15,942 nt of DNA. It comes from Alphaproteobacteria bacterium. GTDB taxonomy: Bacteria; Pseudomonadota; Alphaproteobacteria; UBA6184. The notes beneath the pieces were generated by a model. It ran no database searches. It saw only the letters and a list, made by a program, of their open reading frames with translations, and was not told the origin of the DNA. The position numbers and the translations under genes are program-made. This document shows positions 1 through 7,615 of this stretch, in pieces. The stretch covers positions 1 to 15,942 of the forward strand of contig JAUIKZ010000023.1 of NCBI GenBank assembly GCA_030433125.1, given 5' to 3'. Numbering within the stretch: position 1 is the first letter of the stretch; each line of letters starts with the position of its first letter.

Positions 1-603
1 CAAATTCCTTATCAAAATAGATTGGTGTTAAAAGATCAACATGACCAGCTTAAAGATCTGAATGGCATTTCTTTGGTGGAAGAGGAGCCCACCCCCACGC
101 CGGCAGCGCCTTGTGAAAAAGAGGAAGAACCATATATCCCACCCGCTCCAAAAGATGAAATTGAGATTATTCACATTGACGCCCCGGTGGAAGCCAACGT
201 TTTCCACAAAGAGGTGAGCCCGTGTGAATCTACTCAGCAAAGCGCAGTGAAAAGGGGAAATGTTGAGACGAAAAAGCCTACCTCACAACTTAAACAGCAA
301 ACGCAAAAAGAAAACATAAAAGCCACGCCTGTTACGGTAAATCAAACGGCGGTGCAAGTAGGGTCTTTCCAAAAGCTATCAGGTGCTCAACAAGAATCAA
401 AACGCATTAAAGGGCTTTTGCGAGTAGGCGGCTATAAGGCGTTGGACGTATTTATTGAAGACCTGGCGAATAACAAAAAGTTCCCCTATCGCTTGGTGAT
501 CGGGCCGTTTAAAAATGCTAAACAACGAGACGCAGTAAAAACGTTTCTTAAAACAAGAAATGTTCATGGTATAAATATCAATATGAAAGGAAAGGGGCAG
601 TAA
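1..603 (+). CDS. SPOR-domain envelope protein, 5' truncated by the window edge
   Basis: The frame is open from base 1 without a stop, so the true start lies upstream; the TTG at 22 is not a convincing start. The visible 200 residues are a Pro/Glu-rich segment (about residues 30-60), a polar Lys/Gln/Thr-rich linker, and a C-terminal SPOR domain at about 118-197, opening with VQVGSF and containing YRLVIGPF. SPOR domains bind denuded glycan strands of septal peptidoglycan, so the protein probably acts in the periplasm, anchored or fused to a part we cannot see. In alphaproteobacteria C-terminal SPOR domains occur on D-alanyl-D-alanine carboxypeptidases, RlpA-like lipoproteins and division proteins; I cannot choose between these. 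It ends 1 nt before the MlaF-like gene, so the two are very likely co-transcribed. Confidence 0.8.
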   Translation, partial: QIPYQNRLVLKDQHDQLKDLNGISLVEEEPTPTPAAPCEKEEEPYIPPAPKDEIEIIHIDAPVEANVFHKEVSPCESTQQSAVKRGNVETKKPTSQLKQQTQKENIKATPVTVNQTAVQVGSFQKLSGAQQESKRIKGLLRVGGYKALDVFIEDLANNKKFPYRLVIGPFKNAKQRDAVKTFLKTRNVHGININMKGKGQ

Positions 604-604
604 C

Positions 605-1378
605 ATGGAGTCATCCCAAGCGCCTAAAATATCATTCCAAGGCATTAAAAAATCATTTGGAGAAAAACGCGTTCTGCAAAACCTCAATCTCGATATTTAC
701 GATAAGGAAGCTTTTGTGATCATCGGCCCTTCGGGGTGTGGGAAGTCGGTGCTTCTGAAAATTATGTTGGGCTTTTTAGAGCTAGACGCGGGCAGGGTGC
801 TGGTGGATGACATAGATGTCACCCATGGCCCCACTAAAGTGCGCCAAGAGTTTTTGAAGAAAGTGTCTATCGTGTTTCAAGGCGGCGCCTTGTTTGATAG
901 TTTAACAATATGGGAAAACGTGGCTTTTGGGCTTATAAATGGCCAGGGGGTAAAGCCGCGTGAAGCCCGCAGCAAAGCGGGGGACGCGCTTCAGAAAGTA
1001 GGCTTGGCGGCGAATGTGATGGATCTTTACCCCAGTGAACTTTCTGGGGGGATGCAAAAACGTGTGGCCTTTGCACGGGGCATTATTATGGAGCCGGAAA
1101 TTTTGCTGTTTGATGAGCCCACCACGGGCCTTGATCCTATTATGACCTCGCTCATCAGCCAAATCATTGCCGACCTTCAAAAAGACCTAGGGATTACAAC
1201 CCTCACCATTACCCATGATATGCGCTGTGTGAAGCAGGTGGCGGATAGGGTAGGGCTGTTGCTAAACGGTGCTATCGAATGGTGCGGCACCTATGACGAG
1301 ATGCAACAAACTAATCAGGCGAGTGTGCACCAGTTTATTCATGGAGAGCTCGACGGACCGCTAACAAAAGAGGCGTAG
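605..1378 (+). CDS. mlaF: MlaF-like ABC transporter ATP-binding protein
   Basis: A 257-residue single-domain ABC ATPase. All nucleotide-binding motifs are intact: Walker A GPSGCGKS (41-48), Q-loop in FQGGALFDSLT (Q92), signature LSGGMQKR (146-153), Walker B ILLFDE (166-171) and H-loop His204. The Q-loop string FQGGALFDSLT and the LSGGM signature are typical of the MlaF/Ttg2A group, which powers phospholipid movement between inner and outer membrane with the permease MlaE and the substrate-binding protein MlaD. Neither partner is in this window; the gene directly upstream encodes a SPOR protein instead, so MlaE is probably encoded further upstream or elsewhere. ATG at 605 follows a purine-rich AGGAAAGGGG. 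The gene ends 1 nt before radA. The family call is firm; the exact transported lipid is inferred from the family. Confidence 0.85.
   Translation: MESSQAPKISFQGIKKSFGEKRVLQNLNLDIYDKEAFVIIGPSGCGKSVLLKIMLGFLELDAGRVLVDDIDVTHGPTKVRQEFLKKVSIVFQGGALFDSLTIWENVAFGLINGQGVKPREARSKAGDALQKVGLAANVMDLYPSELSGGMQKRVAFARGIIMEPEILLFDEPTTGLDPIMTSLISQIIADLQKDLGITTLTITHDMRCVKQVADRVGLLLNGAIEWCGTYDEMQQTNQASVHQFIHGELDGPLTKEA
1368..1373 (+). promoter_or_regulatory. Ribosome binding site fixing the TTG start of radA
   Basis: AAGAGG lies 6 nt before the TTG at 1380. An in-frame TAA at 1362-1364 leaves no other usable start upstream, and the zinc-finger cysteines begin at residue 9, so TTG is the only start that keeps the full RadA N-terminus. 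The site lies inside the end of the mlaF-like gene, which suggests translational coupling. Confidence 0.65.
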
Positions 1379-1379
1379 A

Positions 1380-2723
1380 TTGAAACAAAAAACACAATAT
1401 GTATGCCAACATTGCGGAACGGTTTACCCCAAATGGGCGGGTAAATGCGAAGCCTGCCAAGAGTGGAATACGCTTGTAGAAGAAACCGTGGCGGCTGTTA
1501 TCCCCAAAGGGGTGCAGCACGGTAAGGGCAACCGCATTAAATTTGAATCGCTTGATACGGAAACAAAGCCCGTACCCCGGCTAATGACCGACATTAACGA
1601 GTTTGACCGGGTGTGTGGCGGCGGTATCGTGCCGGGCTCAGCTGTGCTTATTGGGGGCGACCCGGGCATCGGAAAATCCACCTTGCTCTTACAACTTCTG
1701 GCGCAATTGGCACAGCAACATAATGTGTTTTATATTTCAGGGGAGGAGTCTACCGATCAAATTAAACTGCGGGCGAAACGTTTAAATGTGTCGAAAGCCC
1801 CCATACAGCTGGCCTCTGAAAATAAAGTAGATGATATTATCAAAACCATTAACCAAACCCCGGAAGTCCAGGTGTTGGTGATTGACTCTATTCAAACCAT
1901 GTTTTGCACCCACATCGAGTCAGCGCCGGGTAGTGTGGCGCAGGTGCGCACAAGCGCCTCGGAACTTATTATGCTGGCCAAAAAACGTAACATCGCCTTG
2001 CTGTTGGTGGGGCATGTCACAAAAGAAGGAAACATCGCCGGCCCCAAAGTGTTGGAGCACATGGTGGACACGGTGCTGTATTTTGATGGGGACAATACAA
2101 ATCATTTCCGCATTTTGCGCGCTATTAAAAACCGTTTTGGCCCCGCCAATGAGTTGGGCATTTTTGAGATGGCCACCAAAGGGCTGGTGGAAGTCACCAA
2201 CCCTTCCGCTAATTTTATTATGCAACACGATGACAGTGTGCCGGGTTCCGTTATTTATGGCGCCATGGAGGGCACGCGGCCCTTGTTGTGTGAGGTGCAG
2301 TCGTTGGTGACTAAGTCTAATTACGCCACACCCAAGCGCACCGTGGTGGGGTGGGACCCAAACCGTTTATCGATGATCCTTGCGGTTCTAGAGGCGCGGG
2401 GCCGCATTAACATCGGTTTTAACGACATCTACTTAAATATTGCCGGGGGCTTAAAAATTACAGACCCTGCTGCAGACATGGCCGTGGCGCTGGCGTTGAT
2501 CTCTTCTTACAACGAAACACCCTGCCAACACCTGGTGGCACTCGGTGAGATTGGTTTGGGCGGCGAAGTGAGGCCGGTAGCCTTTATGGAACAACGGGTG
2601 CGCGAAGCGATAAAGCTGGGCTTTAAGCATATTATCCTCCCCCCCACCAAAGAAAAAATTAAGGTGAGTGACGATATTCGTGTTAATATAATAAATCATG
2701 TAAAAGAGCTAACAACAGTATGA
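1380..2723 (+). CDS. radA: DNA repair protein RadA (Sms)
   Basis: A 447-residue RadA, normal family length. It starts with a C4 zinc finger (C9, C12, C23, C26; CQHCG and CEACQEW). The RecA-like ATPase core follows, with Walker A around 92-101 (GDPGIGKST), Walker B VLVID (165-169) and the RadA-specific KNRFG motif at 250-254. The C-terminal third is the Lon-protease-like domain that shapes the hexameric ring. RadA is a hexameric helicase that drives branch migration of recombination intermediates and works with RecA in cytoplasmic DNA repair. Translation begins at TTG, 1 nt after the mlaF stop. cvpA follows after 4 nt, an order common in alphaproteobacteria. No key residue is missing. Confidence 0.96.
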   Translation: MKQKTQYVCQHCGTVYPKWAGKCEACQEWNTLVEETVAAVIPKGVQHGKGNRIKFESLDTETKPVPRLMTDINEFDRVCGGGIVPGSAVLIGGDPGIGKSTLLLQLLAQLAQQHNVFYISGEESTDQIKLRAKRLNVSKAPIQLASENKVDDIIKTINQTPEVQVLVIDSIQTMFCTHIESAPGSVAQVRTSASELIMLAKKRNIALLLVGHVTKEGNIAGPKVLEHMVDTVLYFDGDNTNHFRILRAIKNRFGPANELGIFEMATKGLVEVTNPSANFIMQHDDSVPGSVIYGAMEGTRPLLCEVQSLVTKSNYATPKRTVVGWDPNRLSMILAVLEARGRINIGFNDIYLNIAGGLKITDPAADMAVALALISSYNETPCQHLVALGEIGLGGEVRPVAFMEQRVREAIKLGFKHIILPPTKEKIKVSDDIRVNIINHVKELTTV

Positions 2724-2725
2724 GG
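2722..2725 (+). promoter_or_regulatory. Ribosome binding site of cvpA, overlapping the radA stop
   Basis: GAGG overlaps the radA TGA stop at 2721-2723. Two ATG codons follow, at 2728 and 2731. Spacing is 2 nt to the first and 5 nt to the second, so initiation at 2731 is more likely. The overlap implies coupling of cvpA translation to termination of radA. Confidence 0.5.
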
Positions 2726-2727
2726 CG

Positions 2728-3351
2728 ATGATGAATATTTTAGACATAATTTTAAGCGGTATTATCCTGCTTTCTATGGTGATTGGTGTGATGCGGGGCG
2801 GCACCCGTGAGATTTTTGGCATCCTGGGCTGGTTGGCGGCGGCGGCCTTAACGCTTATGTGGTGGGAGCCGGCACGGGATGTGCTAACAAATTATATTTC
2901 CACCCGCTGGCTGGCCACGTCCATTTCGGTGGTAGGTATCTTAATTGTTAGCTTGTTGCTGTTCACACTGTTAAGCCGCTTTATTGCTAAGCTCATTAAG
3001 GCAAGCCCCCTCGGCGGCCTGGACCGCTTTTTGGGGTTGGTGTATGGTGCGGTTCGTGGCTTTACCCTTGTATTTGTTAGCTTTTATATTTTATCTCAAC
3101 TTATTGCGGGGCAAATGGAAATCCCTCTCATTAAAGAATCAAAGGTGGGAGCCATGGCACAGCCAACAGTAGAGTGGGTGATCAAGCACATTCCAGCAGG
3201 TGTTAAAAATTCAGTCAGCAACATGCTCGATAAAACAATGGAGCAAATTGAAACCACCACTACGGAAGAAGGTGAGCAGCCTCAAAACAAAGAAGGCGCT
3301 AACGAGGCGGATGACCAAGGCGCAGCTATTGAAGAAACCACTGAGACCTAA
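2728..3351 (+). CDS. cvpA: CvpA family inner-membrane protein
   Basis: A 207-residue membrane protein. Four hydrophobic segments are visible at about 4-20, 27-45, 63-87 and 103-125, separated by short basic loops, with the conserved CvpA features GxxRGxxxE near the N-terminus (VMRGGTREIFG) and SPLGGLDRFLG before the last helix. The C-terminal 50 residues are hydrophilic and strongly acidic (Glu/Thr/Asn-rich), probably a disordered tail. CvpA was named for colicin V production and has been linked to envelope stress and bile resistance; its molecular activity is not established. It sits 4 nt after radA. In many proteobacteria purF follows cvpA, but here a pseudouridine synthase does, 6 nt on. 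ATG at 2731 may be the true start rather than 2728. Confidence 0.88.
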   Translation: MMNILDIILSGIILLSMVIGVMRGGTREIFGILGWLAAAALTLMWWEPARDVLTNYISTRWLATSISVVGILIVSLLLFTLLSRFIAKLIKASPLGGLDRFLGLVYGAVRGFTLVFVSFYILSQLIAGQMEIPLIKESKVGAMAQPTVEWVIKHIPAGVKNSVSNMLDKTMEQIETTTTEEGEQPQNKEGANEADDQGAAIEETTET

Positions 3352-3357
3352 CCCCCC

Positions 3358-4083
3358 ATGCGCATTGCGAAATATTTAGCCCATTGTGGGGTGGCGTCGC
3401 GCCGGGAAGCAGAACGGCACATTGCGGCCGGGCACGTGACCGTAAATGGTCACACGATTAATACCCCGGCTTTAGACGTGGCCGATGCGGATACGGTCAC
3501 ATTCAAAGGGCAGCCTTTGGCGTTAAACAACACCCAACCCAAGGTGTGGCTTTATCACAAACCCCGGGGCGTGATCACCAGCCACAAAGACCCAGAAGGC
3601 CGTCAAACCGTGTATGAGCAACTCCCTCAGCTGGCCGGGAAAGAGCATATCATTAGCATCGGCCGCCTTGACATGAACACGGAGGGGCTGTTGCTGCTCA
3701 CAAACCACAAGCCCCTGGCTAACTATATGGAGCACCCCGCCTCAAAAATAGCCCGCACCTATGAGGTGAAATGCTTCGGTGCGTTTGATGCAGATAAGCT
3801 GCATGATGTGCAACAGGGCATTACCCTAGAGGGCATTCACTACGCCCCGTGCACCATAAAAGTGTTGCGCCACTATGAAAACAACCACTGGCTGCAATTC
3901 ACCCTTACGGAAGGGAAAAACCGTGAGATCCGGCATTTTGTGGAGTATATGGGTATGAAAGTAAACCGCCTGGTGAGGGTGAGGTATGGCCCTTTTAAAT
4001 TGGGGAAACTCACACGGAATACGGCTATTGAGGCGGATGAAAACAAAGTAAAGCAGCTCGTGAAAGATGCTACGAATCATTAG
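3358..4083 (+). CDS. rluB: RsuA/RluB-family pseudouridine synthase
   Basis: A 241-residue enzyme that isomerises uridine to pseudouridine in ribosomal RNA. An S4 RNA-binding domain occupies about residues 1-50 (RIAKYLAHCGVASRREAE, then GHVTVNG). The catalytic domain carries YHKPRGVITSHKDPEGR (66-82) and the catalytic Asp105 in GRLDMNTEGLLLLT. The downstream TEGKNREIRHF motif is typical of the RsuA/RluB/RluE/RluF group. RluB (23S rRNA) is the best guess because of the S4 domain and the SHKDPEGR-type loop, but RsuA (16S) or RluF specificity cannot be excluded from sequence alone. There is no Shine-Dalgarno in the 6-nt gap after cvpA, so translation probably depends on coupling. The last 17 nt overlap rsmD, a pairing seen in other alphaproteobacteria. 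Confidence 0.88.
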   Translation: MRIAKYLAHCGVASRREAERHIAAGHVTVNGHTINTPALDVADADTVTFKGQPLALNNTQPKVWLYHKPRGVITSHKDPEGRQTVYEQLPQLAGKEHIISIGRLDMNTEGLLLLTNHKPLANYMEHPASKIARTYEVKCFGAFDADKLHDVQQGITLEGIHYAPCTIKVLRHYENNHWLQFTLTEGKNREIRHFVEYMGMKVNRLVRVRYGPFKLGKLTRNTAIEADENKVKQLVKDATNH

Positions 4084-4594
4084 CGGCAAACACCGCGGTA
4101 AAAAGCTCCTTAGTCCACCAGAGGCCCTCACCCGTCCTACCTTAGACAGGGTGCGTGAATGCTTGTTTAGTAGCTTGCTCAGCATGCGCTCTTTGCAGGG
4201 GGCGCATGTGGTGGACGCCTTTGCGGGAAGTGGCGCCTTTGGCTTAGAGGCTTTATCACGGGGGGCGGCTGCTGCCACATTTATTGAACATAATCCTGTT
4301 GTTTATAATTACTTAAAACGTAACGTAAGCCTGGTAAGTGACGCACGTTCGCACGTTATTTTAGGAGATTCGCTGCTGCATTTACCCACCTTAAACCCTG
4401 TTGATATTTTGTTTCTTGACCCACCTTACAATAGCACCCTAGCGGAAGAGCTATTGCAGCTGAACCTGCCCTTGGCAGAGGGCGCCATTATTATTATAGA
4501 GACTGATAAAAAAGAAATGCCTTTTCATCGTTTCACGCTGTTGAAAGAAAAAAAAGTGGGGCGGGCACGGCTGTTGTTTTTAGAAAAGAAGTGA
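4067..4594 (+). CDS. rsmD: 16S rRNA (guanine966-N2)-methyltransferase RsmD
   Basis: A 175-residue SAM-dependent methyltransferase, slightly shorter than the E. coli enzyme. The N-terminus has the family signature RIISGKHRGKKL followed by RPTLDRVRECLF (23-34). The SAM-binding motif I is VVDAFAGSGAFGLEALSRGA (48-67), and the catalytic motif IV is DPPY (118-121), typical of N2-guanine and N6-adenine methyltransferases. RsmD methylates G966 of 16S rRNA on the 30S particle. The ATG at 4067 lies inside the end of the pseudouridine synthase gene (17-nt overlap), so the two rRNA-modifying enzymes are translationally coupled. This is the last gene of the operon; I see no clear intrinsic terminator in the 133 nt after it. 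Confidence 0.93.
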   Translation: MLRIISGKHRGKKLLSPPEALTRPTLDRVRECLFSSLLSMRSLQGAHVVDAFAGSGAFGLEALSRGAAAATFIEHNPVVYNYLKRNVSLVSDARSHVILGDSLLHLPTLNPVDILFLDPPYNSTLAEELLQLNLPLAEGAIIIIETDKKEMPFHRFTLLKEKKVGRARLLFLEKK

Positions 4595-4675
4595 TGCCCT
4601 GAGGGTCTGGTTACGCTACTTTAGTGCCTGAATGCATTCGTAAGCTTTGCAGAAATGCGCGTCTGTTATTTGCTC

Positions 4676-4704
4676 TTGAAGGCTGAGAGGAAGTTTAGTA
4701 AGCT
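4676..4704 (+). promoter_or_regulatory. Possible weak sigma70-type promoter for the first MFS gene
   Basis: TTGAAG (4676-4681) and TAAGCT (4699-4704) are 17 nt apart, 24 nt before the ATG at 4728. The -35 is reasonable and the -10 poor. This is the best pair in the 133-nt gap between rsmD and the MFS gene, but a chance match is quite possible. Confidence 0.22.
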
Positions 4705-4715
4705 CGTTGTTAAAT

Positions 4716-4720
4716 AAGAG
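4716..4720 (+). promoter_or_regulatory. Ribosome binding site placing the first MFS start at 4728
   Basis: AAGAG lies 7 nt before ATG 4728. The frame can be extended to a TTG at 4707, but that codon has no purine-rich site at a proper distance and would add seven polar residues, so ATG 4728 is preferred. Confidence 0.6.
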
Positions 4721-4727
4721 AAACACT

Positions 4728-6044
4728 ATGACAAAATTAAATGTAGATGCCAACACAAAATTAGAAGTTAGTAGACCAACCCCCAAGATGTCCGGCCACG
4801 GTGCAATGGCCTGGGTGGCTTGGGGGATCGCTGCTACATTTTTTATCTACCAATTTATTTTAAGGGTGGTTTTGAACAACCTTAAAGATGGTGTGATGGC
4901 CACCCTTGGTCTTGATTCCGCCAGCTTTCTTAGCTTAACGCCCGCTGCGCCTTGGGGCTATGCCTTGTTTCAAATCCCCTCTGGTATTGTAACCGATAAA
5001 CTTGGCCCAAAATTAACCTTGCTGATTGCTGTTGGGTTTTGTGCGGTGGGGACCTATTTATTTGCTGTTACAGACAACTACTCCATAGCATATTTGGGTC
5101 GCTTCCTGACAGGAATAGGCTCGGCCTTTTCCTTTGTGTGTGCTGCCAAAATTGCGGCCAACTGGTTCCCCAAAAGCCAGATGACCATGATTCTTTCCAT
5201 GACAGTATTGCTTGGCGCCTCTGGTGCAGTAGGGACTAGTAAACCATTAAAACTTGCGGCTCAAATAATTCACTGGCAAGACCTTATGCTTTACTTTGCG
5301 TTCTTTGGTGGTGTGGTGGCTATGTGTGTGATGTTCCTAAAAGACAAGCCCGACACCCGCGCTGAAGACGCCACAATGGAAGCTAAAGTGGATGAGGTTG
5401 AAGGACCGAAAGAGTCACTTATGGCACAGATCGCTAAGATCATGACCAACTCCCAAATTATTTATATATCCATATTCGCTTTCTTCGCATACTTACCGCT
5501 GGGTTTAATCGGTGACAATATTGGCAGTACCTTCATTGACCCAGTATATGGAAAAGACGCTTTTCAACCAACTGACATATATATTGGCTTAATCTTAGGC
5601 TCTATATTCTTTGGGTGGTACACCACAAAATATGACACGCCTAAAGGGTTGCTAGTATTTATCGCCATTTCACTGTTTGTGAATATATTGTTGTTTATAC
5701 ACGGAAATGCGTTACCAGGTGGTGTGTATGTGGGGCATATATCGTTAATTGCTATGGGTTTTACACTGGGTGCCATTAACATGACCTTCACATTGGCATG
5801 CTTGAATGCAAACCCCACTCTGAACGCCACTGTTGTAGGGCTGGTGAATACGATCACTATGGTCAGTACCCCTATTTGCCTTAAAATCTACTCGGCCATT
5901 TTAAAGCTTCACCCGAGTAAATTGATTGATGGCCAAGAAGTATTTATGGCCGATGCCCACCAAAACGCTATGTACATGATGCCAATTGGCATGCTTCTAG
6001 CACTTGGAATGGTGTATTTTATTAAAAGCAAAAAGACTTTGTAA
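4728..6044 (+). CDS. MFS transporter, first of a tandem paralogous pair
   Basis: A 438-residue major facilitator protein with about twelve hydrophobic segments and a charged cytoplasmic loop in the middle (about 210-240, rich in Asp, Glu and Lys). The MFS motif A lies between helices 2 and 3 as GIVTDKLGPK (86-95), a slightly degenerate G-x-x-x-D-R/K-x-G form. Further family marks are YALFQIPSG before it and GRFLTGIGSAFSF in the helix 4 region. It shares these positions, and the phrases SQIIYISIFAF and IYIGLILGS, with the MFS gene at 6116, so the two are clear paralogs. Substrate cannot be read from sequence. In intracellular bacteria such expanded MFS sets import amino acids, nucleosides or other host metabolites; that is an analogy only. 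The start is ATG 4728. Confidence 0.88.
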   Translation: MTKLNVDANTKLEVSRPTPKMSGHGAMAWVAWGIAATFFIYQFILRVVLNNLKDGVMATLGLDSASFLSLTPAAPWGYALFQIPSGIVTDKLGPKLTLLIAVGFCAVGTYLFAVTDNYSIAYLGRFLTGIGSAFSFVCAAKIAANWFPKSQMTMILSMTVLLGASGAVGTSKPLKLAAQIIHWQDLMLYFAFFGGVVAMCVMFLKDKPDTRAEDATMEAKVDEVEGPKESLMAQIAKIMTNSQIIYISIFAFFAYLPLGLIGDNIGSTFIDPVYGKDAFQPTDIYIGLILGSIFFGWYTTKYDTPKGLLVFIAISLFVNILLFIHGNALPGGVYVGHISLIAMGFTLGAINMTFTLACLNANPTLNATVVGLVNTITMVSTPICLKIYSAILKLHPSKLIDGQEVFMADAHQNAMYMMPIGMLLALGMVYFIKSKKTL

Positions 6045-6060
6045 TGCTTGGGCAATATGG

Positions 6061-6095
6061 TATTAAAACAAGGGGCTTCGGCCCCTTTTAATATA
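6061..6095 (+). terminator. Intrinsic terminator with UUCG tetraloop between the MFS genes
   Basis: The stem AAGGGGC (6070-6076), loop TTCG (6077-6080) and GCCCCTT (6081-6087) form a perfect 7-bp hairpin with an extra-stable cUUCGg loop, followed by TTTTAATATATTA. Outer flanks TATTAA (6061-6066) and TTAATA (6088-6093) can extend the stem across a 3-nt bulge. It lies 16 nt after the stop of the first MFS gene and only about 20 nt before the start of the second. Confidence 0.88.
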
Positions 6096-6115
6096 TTAAA
6101 TTAAGGTAAGAATAG

Positions 6116-7438
6116 ATGGCAGAAAATAGCAGCAGCGCTTCCGTGGAAGAAACCACAACGCCAAAAACGCAAGCGCCTTTACAAAAAATAGTCTTTTTTT
6201 GGCTTATCGGAGGAGTGTTTTACCTCTACCAATCCATATTAAAAGTCTCGCCATCTGTTATTTTTGATGACTTGATTTCTACATTCGGAATATCAGCCTC
6301 ACACTATGGCGCCATTTCATCTTTCTTTTATGGGGGGTATGCGCTCATGCAAATCCCCATTGGCGTGTTGCTCGACCGCCATGGTGCGCGCAAGCTAATG
6401 GCGGCCTCAATCATGTTTTGTGCCAGTGGTTCGTTTATATTTTCGATTTCGCCAACCTGGCCTTTGTTGCTCTTGGCGCGCCTATTAATAGGCATAGGGG
6501 CGTCTGGAGCCTTTATTGGCACCATGAAAATTATTACCATGTGGTTTAGTGTAAGGCTTACACCTATCTTTGCGGGCTTTACGGTTGTAGCAGGGGCGCT
6601 GGGCTCTATTTTGGGAAACAAGCCCTTCCAGAGCTTGACTAAGTTACATAGCTGGAAGGTGTTATATTTTTGGCTAGCCGTTATCGGTTTTGGACTAAGT
6701 GTGCTAGCCTTTTTATTCCTGCGCGACCGCAAAGTGGAGGCAGACAGTAACAGCACTGCAAGTGATTTTAAGTCTCTATTTATAGGGCTTCGCAAAATTA
6801 TTGTGAACCCCCAGATTATATTGATCGCGGCCTTTGCATTTTTAATTTACATGCCATTATCTGTTATCGCGGATACATGGGGCGTAACTTTTTTAGAAAC
6901 CATGTATCCTGCCAACAGTAATGAAGCCGCCGAAGCCAACTCTCTTATTTATATTGGCTTGGCAGTGGGGTCTACTATTTTTGGGTATATCGCATCTATC
7001 ACCCCAAACTATCGGATTATTTTCCGTATTGTAAGTGTGGCCCAATTGCCGGTGCTCTCTATTCTTATTTGGTTTAAGCTGCCTAATTTTTATTTGGTTG
7101 AAGCCCTGCTGGTTATGTTAGGGCTGTTGCTAGGCGGGCAGGCACTTAAATTTAATGCGGCCTTCGCCAATGCCTCGCCAGAATACACTGGTGCCATCGT
7201 GGGGTTTGTTAACATGTGTTGTATGCTAAGTGGTTTTATTTTCCAACAGGGTGTTGGATACCTCCTAGACCTCTCGTGGATGAATAGAGCCGGAGCTCTT
7301 TCGCCTGAGGGGAAACCAGCCTACGCCGAAGCTGACTTTGCGTTTGCCTTATCAACACACCTCATTGCCTTGGCTCTTTGTTTCTTCATTACCTACTTCA
7401 TTAAAAATAAAATTAACGAAGAAGCAACCGAAGAGTAA
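6116..7438 (+). CDS. MFS transporter, second of a tandem paralogous pair
   Basis: A 440-residue major facilitator protein with twelve hydrophobic segments after a polar Ser/Thr/Glu-rich N-terminus of about 24 residues. MFS motif A is well kept as GVLLDRHGARK (83-93). YALMQIPIG precedes it, and ARLLIGIGASGAF marks the helix 4 region. It aligns along its length with the preceding MFS gene (for example KPFQSLTKLHSWKVLYFW against KPLKLAAQIIHWQDLMLYF), so the pair arose by duplication and then diverged well. ATG at 6116 follows AAGG at 6103-6106. The strong hairpin just upstream means expression needs either read-through or a promoter I could not identify. The substrate is unknown; a role in taking up metabolites is likely. 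Confidence 0.88.
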   Translation: MAENSSSASVEETTTPKTQAPLQKIVFFWLIGGVFYLYQSILKVSPSVIFDDLISTFGISASHYGAISSFFYGGYALMQIPIGVLLDRHGARKLMAASIMFCASGSFIFSISPTWPLLLLARLLIGIGASGAFIGTMKIITMWFSVRLTPIFAGFTVVAGALGSILGNKPFQSLTKLHSWKVLYFWLAVIGFGLSVLAFLFLRDRKVEADSNSTASDFKSLFIGLRKIIVNPQIILIAAFAFLIYMPLSVIADTWGVTFLETMYPANSNEAAEANSLIYIGLAVGSTIFGYIASITPNYRIIFRIVSVAQLPVLSILIWFKLPNFYLVEALLVMLGLLLGGQALKFNAAFANASPEYTGAIVGFVNMCCMLSGFIFQQGVGYLLDLSWMNRAGALSPEGKPAYAEADFAFALSTHLIALALCFFITYFIKNKINEEATEE

Positions 7439-7490
7439 GGCACTTTCTTGAGTGACGGTACGAAAAGCGGCTATTTTTGGAAAAATATGC

Positions 7491-7519
7491 TTGCAAAACA
7501 GAATTTGTTTTACTATGCT
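7491..7519 (+). promoter_or_regulatory. Probable sigma70-type promoter of rho
   Basis: TTGCAA (7491-7496) and TATGCT (7514-7519) are separated by 17 nt; an alternative -10, TACTAT (7511-7516), gives a short 14-nt spacer. Transcription from near 7526 would give a leader of about 90 nt before the rho ATG at 7616, in a 177-nt gap with no other visible feature. Leader-mediated autoregulation of rho is known in E. coli; nothing here proves it. Confidence 0.5.
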
Positions 7520-7615
7520 TAGGATAGTCAGTGAATGACGAAAATCTCTGTAATATAACAGCAAATTAAATCTCGAAGAAATTCATTAGAAATTAAGGTT
7601 AAATACGGAACGAAC

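Noticed and set aside
4655..4717. A 20-codon plus-strand ORF ending at the ribosome binding site of the first MFS gene, as a leader peptide
   Set aside because: It has no ribosome binding site of its own and no regulatory codon run or attenuator hairpin follows. A short ORF is expected by chance.
4707..4727. TTG at 4707 as the start of the first MFS protein
   Set aside because: It has no ribosome binding site, while ATG 4728 has AAGAG at a good distance.
7439..7615. Riboswitch or small RNA in the rho leader
   Set aside because: I found no conserved riboswitch core or strong paired structure, only AT-rich sequence with one promoter-like pair.
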